Source: Paenibacillus camerounensis
GTDB lineage: Bacteria; Bacillota; Bacilli; Paenibacillales; Paenibacillaceae
Direction: 5' to 3'
Length of the DNA: 64,000 nucleotides
Assembly: GCF_000723885.1 (NCBI RefSeq)
Contig: NZ_CCDG010000007.1
Location: 1 to 64,000 of the forward strand
This document shows positions 34,823-44,700 of the stretch, piece after piece. Below the pieces are notes generated by a model that was not told the origin of the DNA, did not search any database, and worked only from the letters and a program-made list of their open reading frames with translations. Position 1 is the first letter of the stretch; each line of letters begins with the position of its first letter. A program made the position numbers and the translations under genes.

Positions 34823-36928
34823 ATGAACATAAACACGATTTATTTACGTAGAGCACGCAAGATCATTGTGGGGAAGCACACCGGAAACGGGCGGCTGGCG
34901 GCCGGATATTTGGCGGCGGCGGCCCGTAATTTGGAAGCATTGGGCTTTGCCCTGTCTCCTGACCTGTTCCGTGCGGTGAGCGTGCTGCCGAAGGAAGATT
35001 TTGAGGTGCTGTACGAGCAGCTGGTTGCAGATTTGAAGGTTATGGTTGGTGCGCATGTAAAGTATGAACCGATGTATCCCGGGTTTCCGGAGCAGGTCAT
35101 GCTGGAGCATGAGGCCATTCTGTATTTAAATGCGATGTACCACTACTATACTTGGGATCTTCCAGTATACGACGGGTCTACGGAGAGAGAGCCGCTGCAG
35201 GAGCAGGTGAAGCTGAAGACGGTTGGGATTGGGTACAGAGGGGATTTCTTCCTGATGATCCGCCGGCTTATTCAGGCCAAAGGCTCAATCTCTGCAGCCG
35301 ATAAAGAGGATATTGATGCCGTAATAGCGGCGCTTGAACCGGAGGAGCTGGAGGAGATTCTGCCGGCGGACATTCCGTTCAAGGAAAATACCGCTTTCGT
35401 GACATCATCGCTGCTGAAGCATGACAAGGCGAACCTGGCGCGGCTGGGGCGGTACTTCAAAACAGCGACCGATGTGCTGCGCCTGGCCGTAGCCTGGTCG
35501 GATGGTGATGCCAGTCTGGCGGCACCGGCTCGTTTCCGCAAATTCAAGCGCAGCGAACGCCGTCTGCTGCTTGGCCTGCTGGAGCAATGCCATCCGCTGA
35601 CAGAGGATATGCTGAGACATAAGGACCGCTGGATCCGCCTGGGCGAGATTCTGCATCCGTCCGAGTACAAGTTGCGGTATGCGCGCTGTGAGGAGGCCTG
35701 GGATATTCTGCGCAACAACAAGCCTTGTACATCCTTTAACAGCAGCGTAGAACTGGCTTTGAAGTATAAGCAGGTGTGGAATGCACTGGATCTGCTGATT
35801 AAGCGTCCGGGTGAATTCGCGCGGAGACTGGATCATCTGCTGCGCGGAACGGAACACACGGATTACGTGGTGCTGGCCTTTGGCGAGGCGGCAGAGCAGG
35901 TATCGACTCCGGTGCTGCTGCAGGTGAAGAACCATTTCTCCCGCCGTCTGGAGGAACGGGAGCTGCGGGTCTTTTTCCCGAAAGGAAATGTAGCCAAGGC
36001 CTTTGCTGTGCCTGATACGCTGCCGGAGATTGAGGCCGGGGTCTGTCAGAATATCGTAAGCATATGCGAGCAGGCGTTAATCAGACGTTTTGCAGAGCTG
36101 CCGCCTCTGGGCAGTGCGTACGTGGATGAGCGGCTCAAAAATTACCATGTACCGTTCTCCCAAAGATCCGCCAGCAAAGCGCTGCATACCTTAGTCCGGG
36201 GAAGCCGGCTGCCGATGGGGGAAGGGGATACGATCCGCTTTTTCAGCTGGTGGAAGGAGGGGAAGGTAGATGGGGTGTCTACAGGCCGGGTGGATATTGA
36301 CCTCTCTGCGGTCATGTATGATCATAACTGGAATTATGTAGAGCATATCTCGTACACAAATCTGCGCTCGTCAAAGTATCTGGCACATCACAGCGGGGAC
36401 ATTGTATCGGCACCTCTCGGAGCCAGTGAGTTCATTGATCTGCATATCCCTTCTATTATGGAGTATGGCGGAAGATACGTGGTGGCGTCGCTGAATTCCT
36501 TCACGGAGCAGCCGTATTGTAATCTGCCGGAATGCTTTACCGGCTGGATGATGCGGAGGAAGCCCGGCTCGGGCGAGATTTATGAGCCTTCGACCGTAGT
36601 AAATAAAATAGACGTCACAGCGGATACACGGATTGCCATCCCCGTCATACTGGATCTGGTGGAACGGGCGGTGATCTGGACGGACCTGTCGCTGACAAGA
36701 GATCCTAATTATTATAACAATGTGGAGGGTAACCAGAAGGGGATGATGCTGATCGGCAAAGCGATGACCCAGCTCAAAAAACCGGATCTGTACGATCTGT
36801 TCATGCTACACGTCAAGGCCCGGGGACAGCTTACCGGATCGCCGCGCCATGCGGATACTGTATTCACGGTAGAGCAGGGACTGACTCCGTTCGATATTGA
36901 GCAGATTATGGCTGAGTATGTGGTGTGA
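34823..36928 (+). CDS. large TerD-like domain protein, function unknown
   Basis: 701-aa cytosolic protein without signal peptide. Residues 1-~480 are mainly helical, with a conserved-looking RWIRLGEILHPSEYK block near 270 and SFNSSVELALKY near 310. From about 490 a beta-rich part follows: RVDIDLSAVMYD, YTNL, HHSGDIVSAPLGASEFIDL, which resembles the TerD fold (Ca-binding, stress-associated). ATG 34823 opens the frame but has no clear ribosome site; two structured RNA motifs lie directly before it. The helical part could be RNA-binding (compare TROVE/Ro modules), but I see no diagnostic motif. The 3' end overlaps the opposing gene by 23 bp. Confidence 0.6.
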   Translation: MNINTIYLRRARKIIVGKHTGNGRLAAGYLAAAARNLEALGFALSPDLFRAVSVLPKEDFEVLYEQLVADLKVMVGAHVKYEPMYPGFPEQVMLEHEAILYLNAMYHYYTWDLPVYDGSTEREPLQEQVKLKTVGIGYRGDFFLMIRRLIQAKGSISAADKEDIDAVIAALEPEELEEILPADIPFKENTAFVTSSLLKHDKANLARLGRYFKTATDVLRLAVAWSDGDASLAAPARFRKFKRSERRLLLGLLEQCHPLTEDMLRHKDRWIRLGEILHPSEYKLRYARCEEAWDILRNNKPCTSFNSSVELALKYKQVWNALDLLIKRPGEFARRLDHLLRGTEHTDYVVLAFGEAAEQVSTPVLLQVKNHFSRRLEERELRVFFPKGNVAKAFAVPDTLPEIEAGVCQNIVSICEQALIRRFAELPPLGSAYVDERLKNYHVPFSQRSASKALHTLVRGSRLPMGEGDTIRFFSWWKEGKVDGVSTGRVDIDLSAVMYDHNWNYVEHISYTNLRSSKYLAHHSGDIVSAPLGASEFIDLHIPSIMEYGGRYVVASLNSFTEQPYCNLPECFTGWMMRRKPGSGEIYEPSTVVNKIDVTADTRIAIPVILDLVERAVIWTDLSLTRDPNYYNNVEGNQKGMMLIGKAMTQLKKPDLYDLFMLHVKARGQLTGSPRHADTVFTVEQGLTPFDIEQIMAEYVV

Positions 36929-38543
36929 GCGCAGATGCGTTCGCCTCCCGCAGCACCTCAGCCCCGCCCGCTGCCATAAATTCCTTCACAAAGCTGTCGA
37001 ACTCCTCAAGCGGTCTTTCACCGGTGATGAAGGCGATATAAGCCTCGTTCCGCAGCTGGAGCAGCTCCGGCCCGTTCTTCACCAGAGCTGGCGTTGCGAC
37101 CTCCAGCGCATTGTAGATGCCGTCCTGCTCCAGTCCAAGTGTAGCCGCCCACTGCTCCCTGCGGTCATCCGGCATCACCGGTATCGTCATGCCAAGGCTG
37201 GCACCGATGGTGTTCTGATAGCTGAAGGTCCGGTCATACGGCGGCAGCACTACCACTTCCTTGTTCAGGCTGTCCGCCCAATCCCAGTGCTCCCCCTGAA
37301 TGCCGAACTTCATCGCTGTATCCTCCTGCCGGTCGGGGTTGGCGCTGACGTAGTCGAGAATCTGCAGGATGGTCTCCAGCTTGCCCGGCTCCTTCACGGC
37401 ATCTGCCCCGATTGCGGTGAAGCTCATCAGCATATCGTAGGCCTTGGAGCCGCGCTTACCCTCCGGTCCGCTTACCGGACGCCCGAATACGATCCGGGCG
37501 TCCGGGTTTTTGGCCGTCAGCTCCTTCGCGTTGAAGGTGGCTGCAACCGGCATTTCCACGGTTTTTCCCAGCTCATCCGTCGTCCATGTGGAATAATCGC
37601 CTTCCTGAATCCAGTGATAGTAATTGCCCATCGAGGTCATGCCGATCCGGCCGCCTGTAAAGGCATGGGACAAATGCTTATAGCCGCCCTTGTTCTCCCC
37701 GGTTACAAACTCAGGATCAATGACCCCGTCCTGATACCACTTGCGCAGATAACGCAGCGCTTCCTTCATTTCTGGCTGCAGGGCACCGATGACCAGCTGC
37801 TGCTCCTGCCTGCTGAAATAGAGCTGGTCGGCAAAAACAATCTGCCCGAATGCCCCAAAAACCACATTCATCCCTTCGAGCGACAGGCCGTAGGTATCCT
37901 TCACGCCGTTGCCGTCCGGATCTTCATTAGCAAAGGCATACATTACCTTCTCAAAATCAGCCAGCGTATCAGGTACAGTCAGGCCGAGTGTATCCAGCCA
38001 GTCTTGGCGGTAGACAACCGGGATACGATAGATATTGGTAGGATTAACAACGGGGATACCATAGTAAGCGCCGTCAATGACGCCATAATTCTGATAAGCA
38101 GGGGCGTTCTCCCGGATTGCCTTCATAATATTAGGCGCATAGGTATTAAGCAGCTCCTGCGGAATTTCCGCCAGCACGCCCTGCTGCTGATATTTCAGCA
38201 GATCCTGGGTCTGCCTGATCCGGAACAGGTCGGGGATATTCCCCTGTACAAGCTTCAGATCAAGCAGCGGTTCATATTTATTGTTCTCCATATTCCAGAT
38301 ATCAAGATTGACGCCAAATTTCTGCTCGATTTCACGCACGACTGCTGCATCCTCAGGAACCGGGAGGTTCTGGTGCATCGTCCAGGAGATGGTGTATCCG
38401 GGAGCGGAAGCCTGTGCCGGCTGCTCAGCCGTCTCAGCGGACAAATTGCTAGGTTTCAGGCTGCAGCCGCTGAGCAGAGCCAGGCCTGCGGCAATTACCG
38501 GTGCTGCAATCAGGGCGGCATACCGCCGGCAACTCACACTCAT
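36906..38543 (-). CDS. orphan LplA-type sugar-binding lipoprotein
   Basis: 545-aa extracellular lipoprotein: signal peptide with lipobox LLSGC, then a large family-1-type binding fold (VQGNIPDLFRIRQTQDLLKY, MTSMGNYYHW and similar blocks), the class of LplA/YtcQ. AAGGAGG lies 8 bp before the ATG. No permease genes accompany it here; it follows a membrane AraC regulator by 41 bp. It may serve permeases encoded elsewhere or work as a sensor partner of that regulator. Confidence 0.88.
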   Translation of the reverse strand: MSVSCRRYAALIAAPVIAAGLALLSGCSLKPSNLSAETAEQPAQASAPGYTISWTMHQNLPVPEDAAVVREIEQKFGVNLDIWNMENNKYEPLLDLKLVQGNIPDLFRIRQTQDLLKYQQQGVLAEIPQELLNTYAPNIMKAIRENAPAYQNYGVIDGAYYGIPVVNPTNIYRIPVVYRQDWLDTLGLTVPDTLADFEKVMYAFANEDPDGNGVKDTYGLSLEGMNVVFGAFGQIVFADQLYFSRQEQQLVIGALQPEMKEALRYLRKWYQDGVIDPEFVTGENKGGYKHLSHAFTGGRIGMTSMGNYYHWIQEGDYSTWTTDELGKTVEMPVAATFNAKELTAKNPDARIVFGRPVSGPEGKRGSKAYDMLMSFTAIGADAVKEPGKLETILQILDYVSANPDRQEDTAMKFGIQGEHWDWADSLNKEVVVLPPYDRTFSYQNTIGASLGMTIPVMPDDRREQWAATLGLEQDGIYNALEVATPALVKNGPELLQLRNEAYIAFITGERPLEEFDSFVKEFMAAGGAEVLREANASALTPHTQP

Positions 38544-38584
38544 TCCATTATCCTCCTTATCAGCTGCAGACCTTAGGCTAAAGA

Positions 38585-40891
38585 CTAGCCTTCTTTAACC
38601 GTGCGCACATAATTCCCCGGAGTGCAGCCATACCTCTCTTTGAACCGTTTGATAAAATACGCCGCCGTCCCGTAGCCGACAGTGCCGGCGATCTGCTCGA
38701 CAGTCATGCTGCTGCCCTCCAGCAGCGTTCGGGCGTGCTCCATCCGCTGTCCGGTGACATAGTCCGTATAGTTCATTCCGAGCTCTTCCTTGAACAGCCT
38801 GCTTAAATATTTAGGGCTGATAAACACCTTGGAAGATACGGCATCCAGCGACAGATCGTCAGACAGATGCTGCGTGATATATTCCTTGGCGGTTTCAACC
38901 GTGGATAAAGCCCTGCCGCTGTTGCGTTTATCCGTCTCTGTAATGAAGGCGGCCAGTGAACAGGTAAGCCAATCCTGAAAACGGAGTATATTAGACATTC
39001 CGATGTATTGGCCGTACAGATCCGGATACCCGCCGTCTTCGGGCTTATAGCGGATACTCTTCAGATAATCCGAGTAGATGAATACGGTATTGCCCAGAAT
39101 GAAGTGGCAGTAATCAGCAGGATAGGGGCCTTCCCGCATTGCAGTAATAAGCTGTCCGGCTGTCGAGATAAGCTCATCCAGCTGCCGGGAGTGCAGCTTA
39201 TCCTTGAATTTCACAAGCAGGGCCTGCGGAATCTCATCCAGGCTGTTCTCGCGCTCCAGCAGACCGGAAGCATTAAGAACCGGCTGCTCCGGCAGAAAAT
39301 AAGCATACTTCATCAGTGTCTGCGCTTCGGAGAAGCTGCTGTGAAGCTGCGGAATCTCCGCAACCCAGCTGCCCCAGGCCTGCTGAATATCGGCCTGAAG
39401 CTGCCGGCCTCCCGCTGGAGACAAAAGCTGCGAGAGCTGCTCCTGCAGCGGGCCGGCCGGACCGGCAGCACATACAAGGGCTGCAACCTGCCTGTCCGGC
39501 AGCTCCTCGGCGATAATCCGGCAGCCGGGCAGCCCTAAGTCTTCAAGGTGCTCAATGATTCCGCCTACCATGGACTGTATATGGGCGGAGCTCATGTGTG
39601 CCCATGCCTCCTGCGGACGGATGAGCAGGCAGCAGTACCGGCTGTACTGCGGGGTAATGCCCAGGACTTGCAGCGCCTCAGCGGTTTCCCCGCGGTTCAA
39701 GCCGCCGTCCAGAAGGCTCAGAACGGCATTGCGCTTGATGGCCGGAGCGCTCGCCTGCAGGCTCTCCTCCAGGCTGCTGACCTGCTGGCTTAGCCGGGTG
39801 AAGGCCGTGTCAATCAGCCTGTACTCATTGGCCGCCGGCTCCGGAACAGGGCCGGACAGATCCCTGATCTTGGCGGTGAGGCGCTTAACCGGCTTGTAGT
39901 TAACTTTAGCCAGAACGCCTGACAATAAGAAGCCCAGCAGGAGGGCCAGCAGGCACAGGCCAAGGATCAGCTGCTGCATGACGTTAGACGGTGCATAGAA
40001 GAAGCTCGCAGGCACAGCGCTGACGATCGTCCAGCCGGCAGAGGGCAAGGGCTGATGGGAGATGACATAAGAGGTCTCCCCGATCATGCTGCTGAAGCTC
40101 CCGGCTTCTCCCGCAGCTGCAGGCAGCCCGTTTGCACTGAAGCCGGGGCTGCCGGCGTGCGCCAGAACCTCTCCGGCAATGAGGGCGCCGGAAGGGTCAA
40201 TGATATAAGTATCTTCATATTGTAAAGGCATCATATTCCCGATAATAGCGCTGATCGCGCTTTGTTTGATATCTATGGCCAGAATCAGATCACTGTCAGC
40301 GCCTGAAGACTGGAAGGGATAGCTGCGGGCATAGGTAATCAGGGTGCTGTGCTTGCCGCCCGGCACGCTGGAGTAGATATCCTCTGGCACCTCGCGGGCA
40401 GGAGTCCACAGGCTGCTGTGCGGGTTATTGCGCATACCGCCGATCCAGCCGGCAAAATAGGCGGCGCCCTCCCCCTGATCCGCATCGTATATCAGGCCAT
40501 GAAGCGATGAGAGCATCACCTGCTGCTTGGGTGCGTACAGATGTACGGCCTGGACAATATCCGAGTTGCCGGCTACCTCGGCTTTCAGCAGATTCTGCAG
40601 CTCGCTTACCTTACTGAGATTATGCTGAAAAGAAGCATCGCTGAACAGACGAAGGGCAGATGTCCGGTCCAGGGACAGCTCAAGGTAGATCTGCTGCACG
40701 CGCTGAAGCACCGAGGCCTCAACTGTACCTGCGGTGTTCTCCAGAATCAGCCGGCTGCTGTTGCGCAGCTCCTCTTTATAGCGGCCGGAGAAATAAATCG
40801 AGAACACTGAACAGAGCAAAAGAACAATAACCAGAACGACAAACAGATAGGACACGGCCAGGCTGGTAAATGCTGAGTTCCATTTTTTCAC
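38585..40891 (-). CDS. membrane-bound AraC-family regulator (YtdP/one-component type)
   Basis: 768 aa. TM1 (about 12-32), a ~270-residue extracellular Cache-like sensor, TM2 (about 308-330), a HAMP-like helix, a cytosolic middle domain, and a C-terminal AraC double HTH (DLSLDAVSSKVFISPKYLSRLFKEELGMNYTDYV, VGYGTAAYFIKRFKERYGCTPGNY split in two helices). It joins sensing and DNA binding in one chain. GTG start with GGGAGGAG about 9 bp upstream. Likely controls the adjacent binding-protein gene. Confidence 0.9.
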   Translation of the reverse strand: MKKWNSAFTSLAVSYLFVVLVIVLLLCSVFSIYFSGRYKEELRNSSRLILENTAGTVEASVLQRVQQIYLELSLDRTSALRLFSDASFQHNLSKVSELQNLLKAEVAGNSDIVQAVHLYAPKQQVMLSSLHGLIYDADQGEGAAYFAGWIGGMRNNPHSSLWTPAREVPEDIYSSVPGGKHSTLITYARSYPFQSSGADSDLILAIDIKQSAISAIIGNMMPLQYEDTYIIDPSGALIAGEVLAHAGSPGFSANGLPAAAGEAGSFSSMIGETSYVISHQPLPSAGWTIVSAVPASFFYAPSNVMQQLILGLCLLALLLGFLLSGVLAKVNYKPVKRLTAKIRDLSGPVPEPAANEYRLIDTAFTRLSQQVSSLEESLQASAPAIKRNAVLSLLDGGLNRGETAEALQVLGITPQYSRYCCLLIRPQEAWAHMSSAHIQSMVGGIIEHLEDLGLPGCRIIAEELPDRQVAALVCAAGPAGPLQEQLSQLLSPAGGRQLQADIQQAWGSWVAEIPQLHSSFSEAQTLMKYAYFLPEQPVLNASGLLERENSLDEIPQALLVKFKDKLHSRQLDELISTAGQLITAMREGPYPADYCHFILGNTVFIYSDYLKSIRYKPEDGGYPDLYGQYIGMSNILRFQDWLTCSLAAFITETDKRNSGRALSTVETAKEYITQHLSDDLSLDAVSSKVFISPKYLSRLFKEELGMNYTDYVTGQRMEHARTLLEGSSMTVEQIAGTVGYGTAAYFIKRFKERYGCTPGNYVRTVKEG

Positions 40892-41058
40892 GGTGTATTC
40901 TCCTCCCAGGCGGATTATACACTACCCTCTGACAAGCTTATTCACGATTTGTGTTAACAGAATATTAAATCAGCCGGATCGCCCTTAATGCTCCCAAAGT
41001 GATAGAAAGGAGAAATCGTCTTATTGCCGGTTTGTGCGGCCTGATGCTACATTGAGAC

Positions 41059-41070
41059 CGATTCGAATCG
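41059..41070. promoter_or_regulatory. perfect 12-bp palindrome before the PAP2-SLH gene
   Basis: CGATTCGAATCG lies 28 bp upstream of the start; it could be an operator. No cognate regulator is evident. Confidence 0.3.
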
Positions 41071-41098
41071 ACTACAAATGATGATAGGAGCTAACCAC

Positions 41099-43675
41099 TT
41101 GAACACAAAGACTGCCAAAAAGCTATTATCTGTTGCCGCCGGTTTCGCCATCCTCTCCAGCTCTGTTGCCTTGCCGCCTGCATCGGCTGCTCCCGCGGAT
41201 TCTTCAGTCCCGGTCCCGGCTGCCCCGGAGTGGGGACATTTCGTTGACAACTACAAGAACAGCACTTCCGTTAATATGGCGGTTTACTCCAACCCCGTTA
41301 TCGGTGTTCTTTCCGGCTTCCTGAAGCTGTGGACACCGGGCACCTCCTGGGATAACGGCACCAAGCTGAACAGCAGCGTGCTGAATGCCAACATTCAATA
41401 TGTAGCAGATGTTGCAGCCAAGCGGACCAAAGCAGAGGAAGATATGGCTTACTTCGATGACCGGAGAGGCCAGACCTACGGTGCCGTCGACGGGCTTGGT
41501 TCTTTGTCTGAAGTCTACCGCACGATATCGGAAACATACACCTCGATTACTGAGATTCCGGCTGACGCCACCAAAGTGAAATACAACGATGAAAAAGGTT
41601 CTAATAAAGGCGGAAACTCCGACTCCGAGCTGGGTGCAATGGTTGATCTGATCGGGAAGCTCCGCGGCAATTATGCTTCAAGTAATCCGTCAAAAGCGTT
41701 CTATAATTACATGCGCCCGTTCCGCTGGCTCGATACCTCGGTAATTGTGCCGACGCTGGTTCCGGCGATGAGCAGTACGCCTGCTACGGACGGCGGATTC
41801 CCGAGCGGCCATACTAATGCCTCTTATCTCGCTGCCCTGTCGCTGGCCTATGCTGTTCCGGAGCGGTTCCAGGAGCTGCTGACACGCGCTTCGGAAATGG
41901 GCAACAACCGGATTGTAGCCGGGATGCACTCGCCGTTCGATGTGATGGGCGGCCGGGTAATGGCGACGGCGCTGGCAGCAGCAACGCTTGCCGATCCTGA
42001 GAATGCCGGGCTTAAGCAGAAGGCTTACGATCAGGCCCATGAGGTTCTGCTGAAGGAAACCGGAACAGCAGAGGACCGGTTCAGTGATTATGCCAAGAAT
42101 AAAGCGGAGTTCAACCAGAGATTGACGTACAGCTTCCAGCAGATCGGTTCTGCAGCTGAGCCTGCAGTGGTTCCCAAGGGCGCAGAAGTATTGCTGGAGA
42201 CCCGCCTGCCTTATCTGAGCGCAGAGCAGCGCCGCGGGGTATTGGCAACAACCGCGATTCAGTCCGGCTACCCACTGCTGGATGATCCTGAGGGCTGGGG
42301 CCGTCTGAACCTGTTCGCCGCAGCTGACGGCTACGGCGCATTCAATTCTGATGTGACGGTGACTCTGGATGCCGGCAAAGGCGGCTTCCATGCAGCAGAC
42401 CGCTGGCGGAACGACATTTCCGGCTCCGGCGCGCTGACTAAGGAAGGCAGCGGTACGTTGACGCTGGCCGGCAGCAACTCCTATACTGGCGGTACTGAGG
42501 TTAACGGCGGTACGCTGGAAGGGGATTCAGCTACAGCCTTCGGCAGCGGCGATGTCGTGAATACCCACGGTACCGTAGTGGAGAACGTGTACGGTAAAAT
42601 GACCATCGGCGGAGATTTCACGCAGGCTGCCGGCGGCACACTGGAACTGAATGTTACGGGCTCCGGTGATGTGCTTGAGGTTAAGGGAAAAGTAGCAGCA
42701 GACGGAAAGCTGCAGGTGGATTTTGAGAACAGCTATGTGCCTGCCGGCGGTGTACTTCCGCTGATTACCTATGCAGACAGCCAGCGGACCGGCCAGTTCG
42801 CCTCGGTTGAGATTAACGGGCTGCCAAGCACACGCAGCGCCCAGCTTATATACCAGAACAACAGCATTGCCCTGATTGTTACAGACACAACAGCCAGCAA
42901 TCCGGGTAACGGAGGCACTGCTCCCGGCGGCACGAACAATAACACAGGCGGTACTACTGGAGGGAATGCAGGAGTGACTAATCCTGTAACTCCGGTTGAA
43001 CAGCCGGGCACTGCCAATCCGGTAGCAGCCGTGAATCCGTTCCAGTCGGCTGTAATCAGCCAGGAGTCTGTTCTGAAGACGGTGAACGATGCCATCGCCG
43101 CTACGAAGAACGTGAATACGTCATTTAGTGATACTGCCGGGCACTGGGGCAGCAGCGCCATTACGGCTGCAGTGAAGCTGCAGGTTATCAGCGGCTATGA
43201 GAACGGCTCATTCCGTCCGAATGCCCAGGTTACCAGAGCCGAGTTCGCAGCTATGATCGCCCGCGCCTTCGGATTGGCTGCAAGTCCGGCAGCAGCTGAT
43301 TTCACGGATACCGGCTCAAGCTGGGCGGCTGGCTATATCGGCGCCCTGGCGGATAAGGGGATTGTAACCGGCTATGCGGACGGCAGCTTTAAGCCTGGAG
43401 CTACCATCACCCGCGCCGAGATGGTCACCATTCTCTCCCGTGTGCTGAATTTCGGCGTGCTGGAAAGCGGCGGCTCAGCTAATTTTACAGACGTAAGCAG
43501 TAATTATTGGGCAGCAGCGGCAATTAAGCAGGCAGCCTCAGCCAATCTGGTTCAAGGCGTATCCGCTTCGTCCTTCGCACCGGCCCACAATGCGACACGC
43601 GCCGAAGCGGTAACGCTCATTATCCGTGCGCTTGAGACAGACAGCTCGATCAAGGCGCTGATTGAGAATTTGTAA
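41099..43675 (+). CDS. surface PAP2-type acid phosphatase with SLH anchor
   Basis: 858-aa exported protein. Signal peptide ends near ASA-AP. A ~350-residue class-A acid phosphatase/PAP2 domain follows, with GGFPSGHTNAS (about 240) and GNNRIVAGMHSPFDVMGG (about 280) supplying the catalytic His and Arg. Then comes an autotransporter-type beta-strand repeat (GSGTLTLAGSNSYTGGTEV), a Gly/Asn/Thr-rich linker and three C-terminal SLH domains (FSDTAGHWGSSAI, FTDTGSSWAAGYI, FTDVSSNYWAAAAI) for binding pyruvylated cell-wall polymer. TTG 41099 is chosen because AGGAGC lies 8 bp before it. Likely releases phosphate from organic esters at the cell surface. Confidence 0.88.
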   Translation: MNTKTAKKLLSVAAGFAILSSSVALPPASAAPADSSVPVPAAPEWGHFVDNYKNSTSVNMAVYSNPVIGVLSGFLKLWTPGTSWDNGTKLNSSVLNANIQYVADVAAKRTKAEEDMAYFDDRRGQTYGAVDGLGSLSEVYRTISETYTSITEIPADATKVKYNDEKGSNKGGNSDSELGAMVDLIGKLRGNYASSNPSKAFYNYMRPFRWLDTSVIVPTLVPAMSSTPATDGGFPSGHTNASYLAALSLAYAVPERFQELLTRASEMGNNRIVAGMHSPFDVMGGRVMATALAAATLADPENAGLKQKAYDQAHEVLLKETGTAEDRFSDYAKNKAEFNQRLTYSFQQIGSAAEPAVVPKGAEVLLETRLPYLSAEQRRGVLATTAIQSGYPLLDDPEGWGRLNLFAAADGYGAFNSDVTVTLDAGKGGFHAADRWRNDISGSGALTKEGSGTLTLAGSNSYTGGTEVNGGTLEGDSATAFGSGDVVNTHGTVVENVYGKMTIGGDFTQAAGGTLELNVTGSGDVLEVKGKVAADGKLQVDFENSYVPAGGVLPLITYADSQRTGQFASVEINGLPSTRSAQLIYQNNSIALIVTDTTASNPGNGGTAPGGTNNNTGGTTGGNAGVTNPVTPVEQPGTANPVAAVNPFQSAVISQESVLKTVNDAIAATKNVNTSFSDTAGHWGSSAITAAVKLQVISGYENGSFRPNAQVTRAEFAAMIARAFGLAASPAAADFTDTGSSWAAGYIGALADKGIVTGYADGSFKPGATITRAEMVTILSRVLNFGVLESGGSANFTDVSSNYWAAAAIKQAASANLVQGVSASSFAPAHNATRAEAVTLIIRALETDSSIKALIENL

Positions 43676-43808
43676 CAGGTATAGTACCGGATAATACCGC
43701 GCGCGGCAGAGAGCAGCACTTCCTCTTTTACAGGGGCGGTGCTGCTTTCTTGTATGTAAATCTGCAAGTATGGGCTATATAATGTAGCAGAGAGGGGATG
43801 CTGAACCT

Positions 43809-44609
43809 GTGAAACCGATGGATTATGTGAATCATATCGAGCAAATTGAAATTGAGCTTACCCGGCTGAATGCCGCACGTTCTCTGGTTAATGTACCGCG
43901 GAGGCTGGAGATCACGTCTTCAGGCCGGACTACCCTGCTGCGTGACCACACGGATTCGGCATCGGCTTACTATAACCGCATCAAAGGCTTTGGCCCGGAT
44001 GATCTGAACCAGCTCGATACCTTGCTGAGCCATTATCCGGATGCTGCCCCGTGCTTTGATCTGTCTCCGGATCATATGACAGAAGAGGTAACCCGGGCGT
44101 TATGCGGCAAAGGCTACCTGCCTGCTGAGCAGCTCGCTTTTCTGTATGTGCACTTGGATGAGCGTTCTGCGGTAACGTCTGCGGAGTTTCAGATTGAGCG
44201 GGTAACGGAGCAGACGGCTGAAACGTTCATCGAATGGATCAGGAAATCAGCGGGCGGGCTTAGAGTCACCGGGGAGATGATTGCGCGGTCCAGGGAGTAT
44301 TTTTACAGAGAAGATTTCCTGAATTATATGTTAAGTATCGGCGGAAAGCCTGCCTCGATGGGCTCTATGTTCGTTAGCGGGGAAGAGGGCTATCTGGCCA
44401 ATGACTATACTTTTCCGGAGTACCGGGGCAGGGGCTGCCAGACCTCACTGATTAACAAGCGGCTGGCTGAGGCCGCCGGACTTGGCATCAAGAGAGTGTA
44501 TACCGATGTGGAATTCGGCTCAGCCAGCCATGCCAATATGGAGCGGGCCGGATTCAGGACAGCTTTTCTGAACACGTACTGGACAGCCGCCAGATCAGGC
44601 CTGAAATGA
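43809..44609 (+). CDS. GNAT-family N-acetyltransferase
   Basis: 266 aa. The acetyl-CoA site appears as FPEYRGRGCQTSLINKRL near residue 200 (R-x-x-G-x-G/A type), followed by VYTDVEFGSASHANMERAGF, typical of GNAT beta-4/5 and the late helix. An N-terminal ~120-residue domain precedes it, so this is one of the larger two-part GNATs. Substrate unknown. GTG start with GAGAGGGG upstream. Single gene. Confidence 0.82.
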   Translation: MKPMDYVNHIEQIEIELTRLNAARSLVNVPRRLEITSSGRTTLLRDHTDSASAYYNRIKGFGPDDLNQLDTLLSHYPDAAPCFDLSPDHMTEEVTRALCGKGYLPAEQLAFLYVHLDERSAVTSAEFQIERVTEQTAETFIEWIRKSAGGLRVTGEMIARSREYFYREDFLNYMLSIGGKPASMGSMFVSGEEGYLANDYTFPEYRGRGCQTSLINKRLAEAAGLGIKRVYTDVEFGSASHANMERAGFRTAFLNTYWTAARSGLK

Positions 44610-44700
44610 GGCTGCAACCTAAGGTTGCCCCTTGATGCGCCTACAACTAGCTTTACTTCAAGCTGAAGAACCCCCAATAATCTAACTGTCAGGAGAGGGC

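Noticed and set aside
36897..38576. 559-codon open frame opposite the sugar-binding lipoprotein
   Set aside because: The opposite strand encodes a lipoprotein with lipobox and AAGGAGG site; this frame has neither and starts inside the TerD-like gene.
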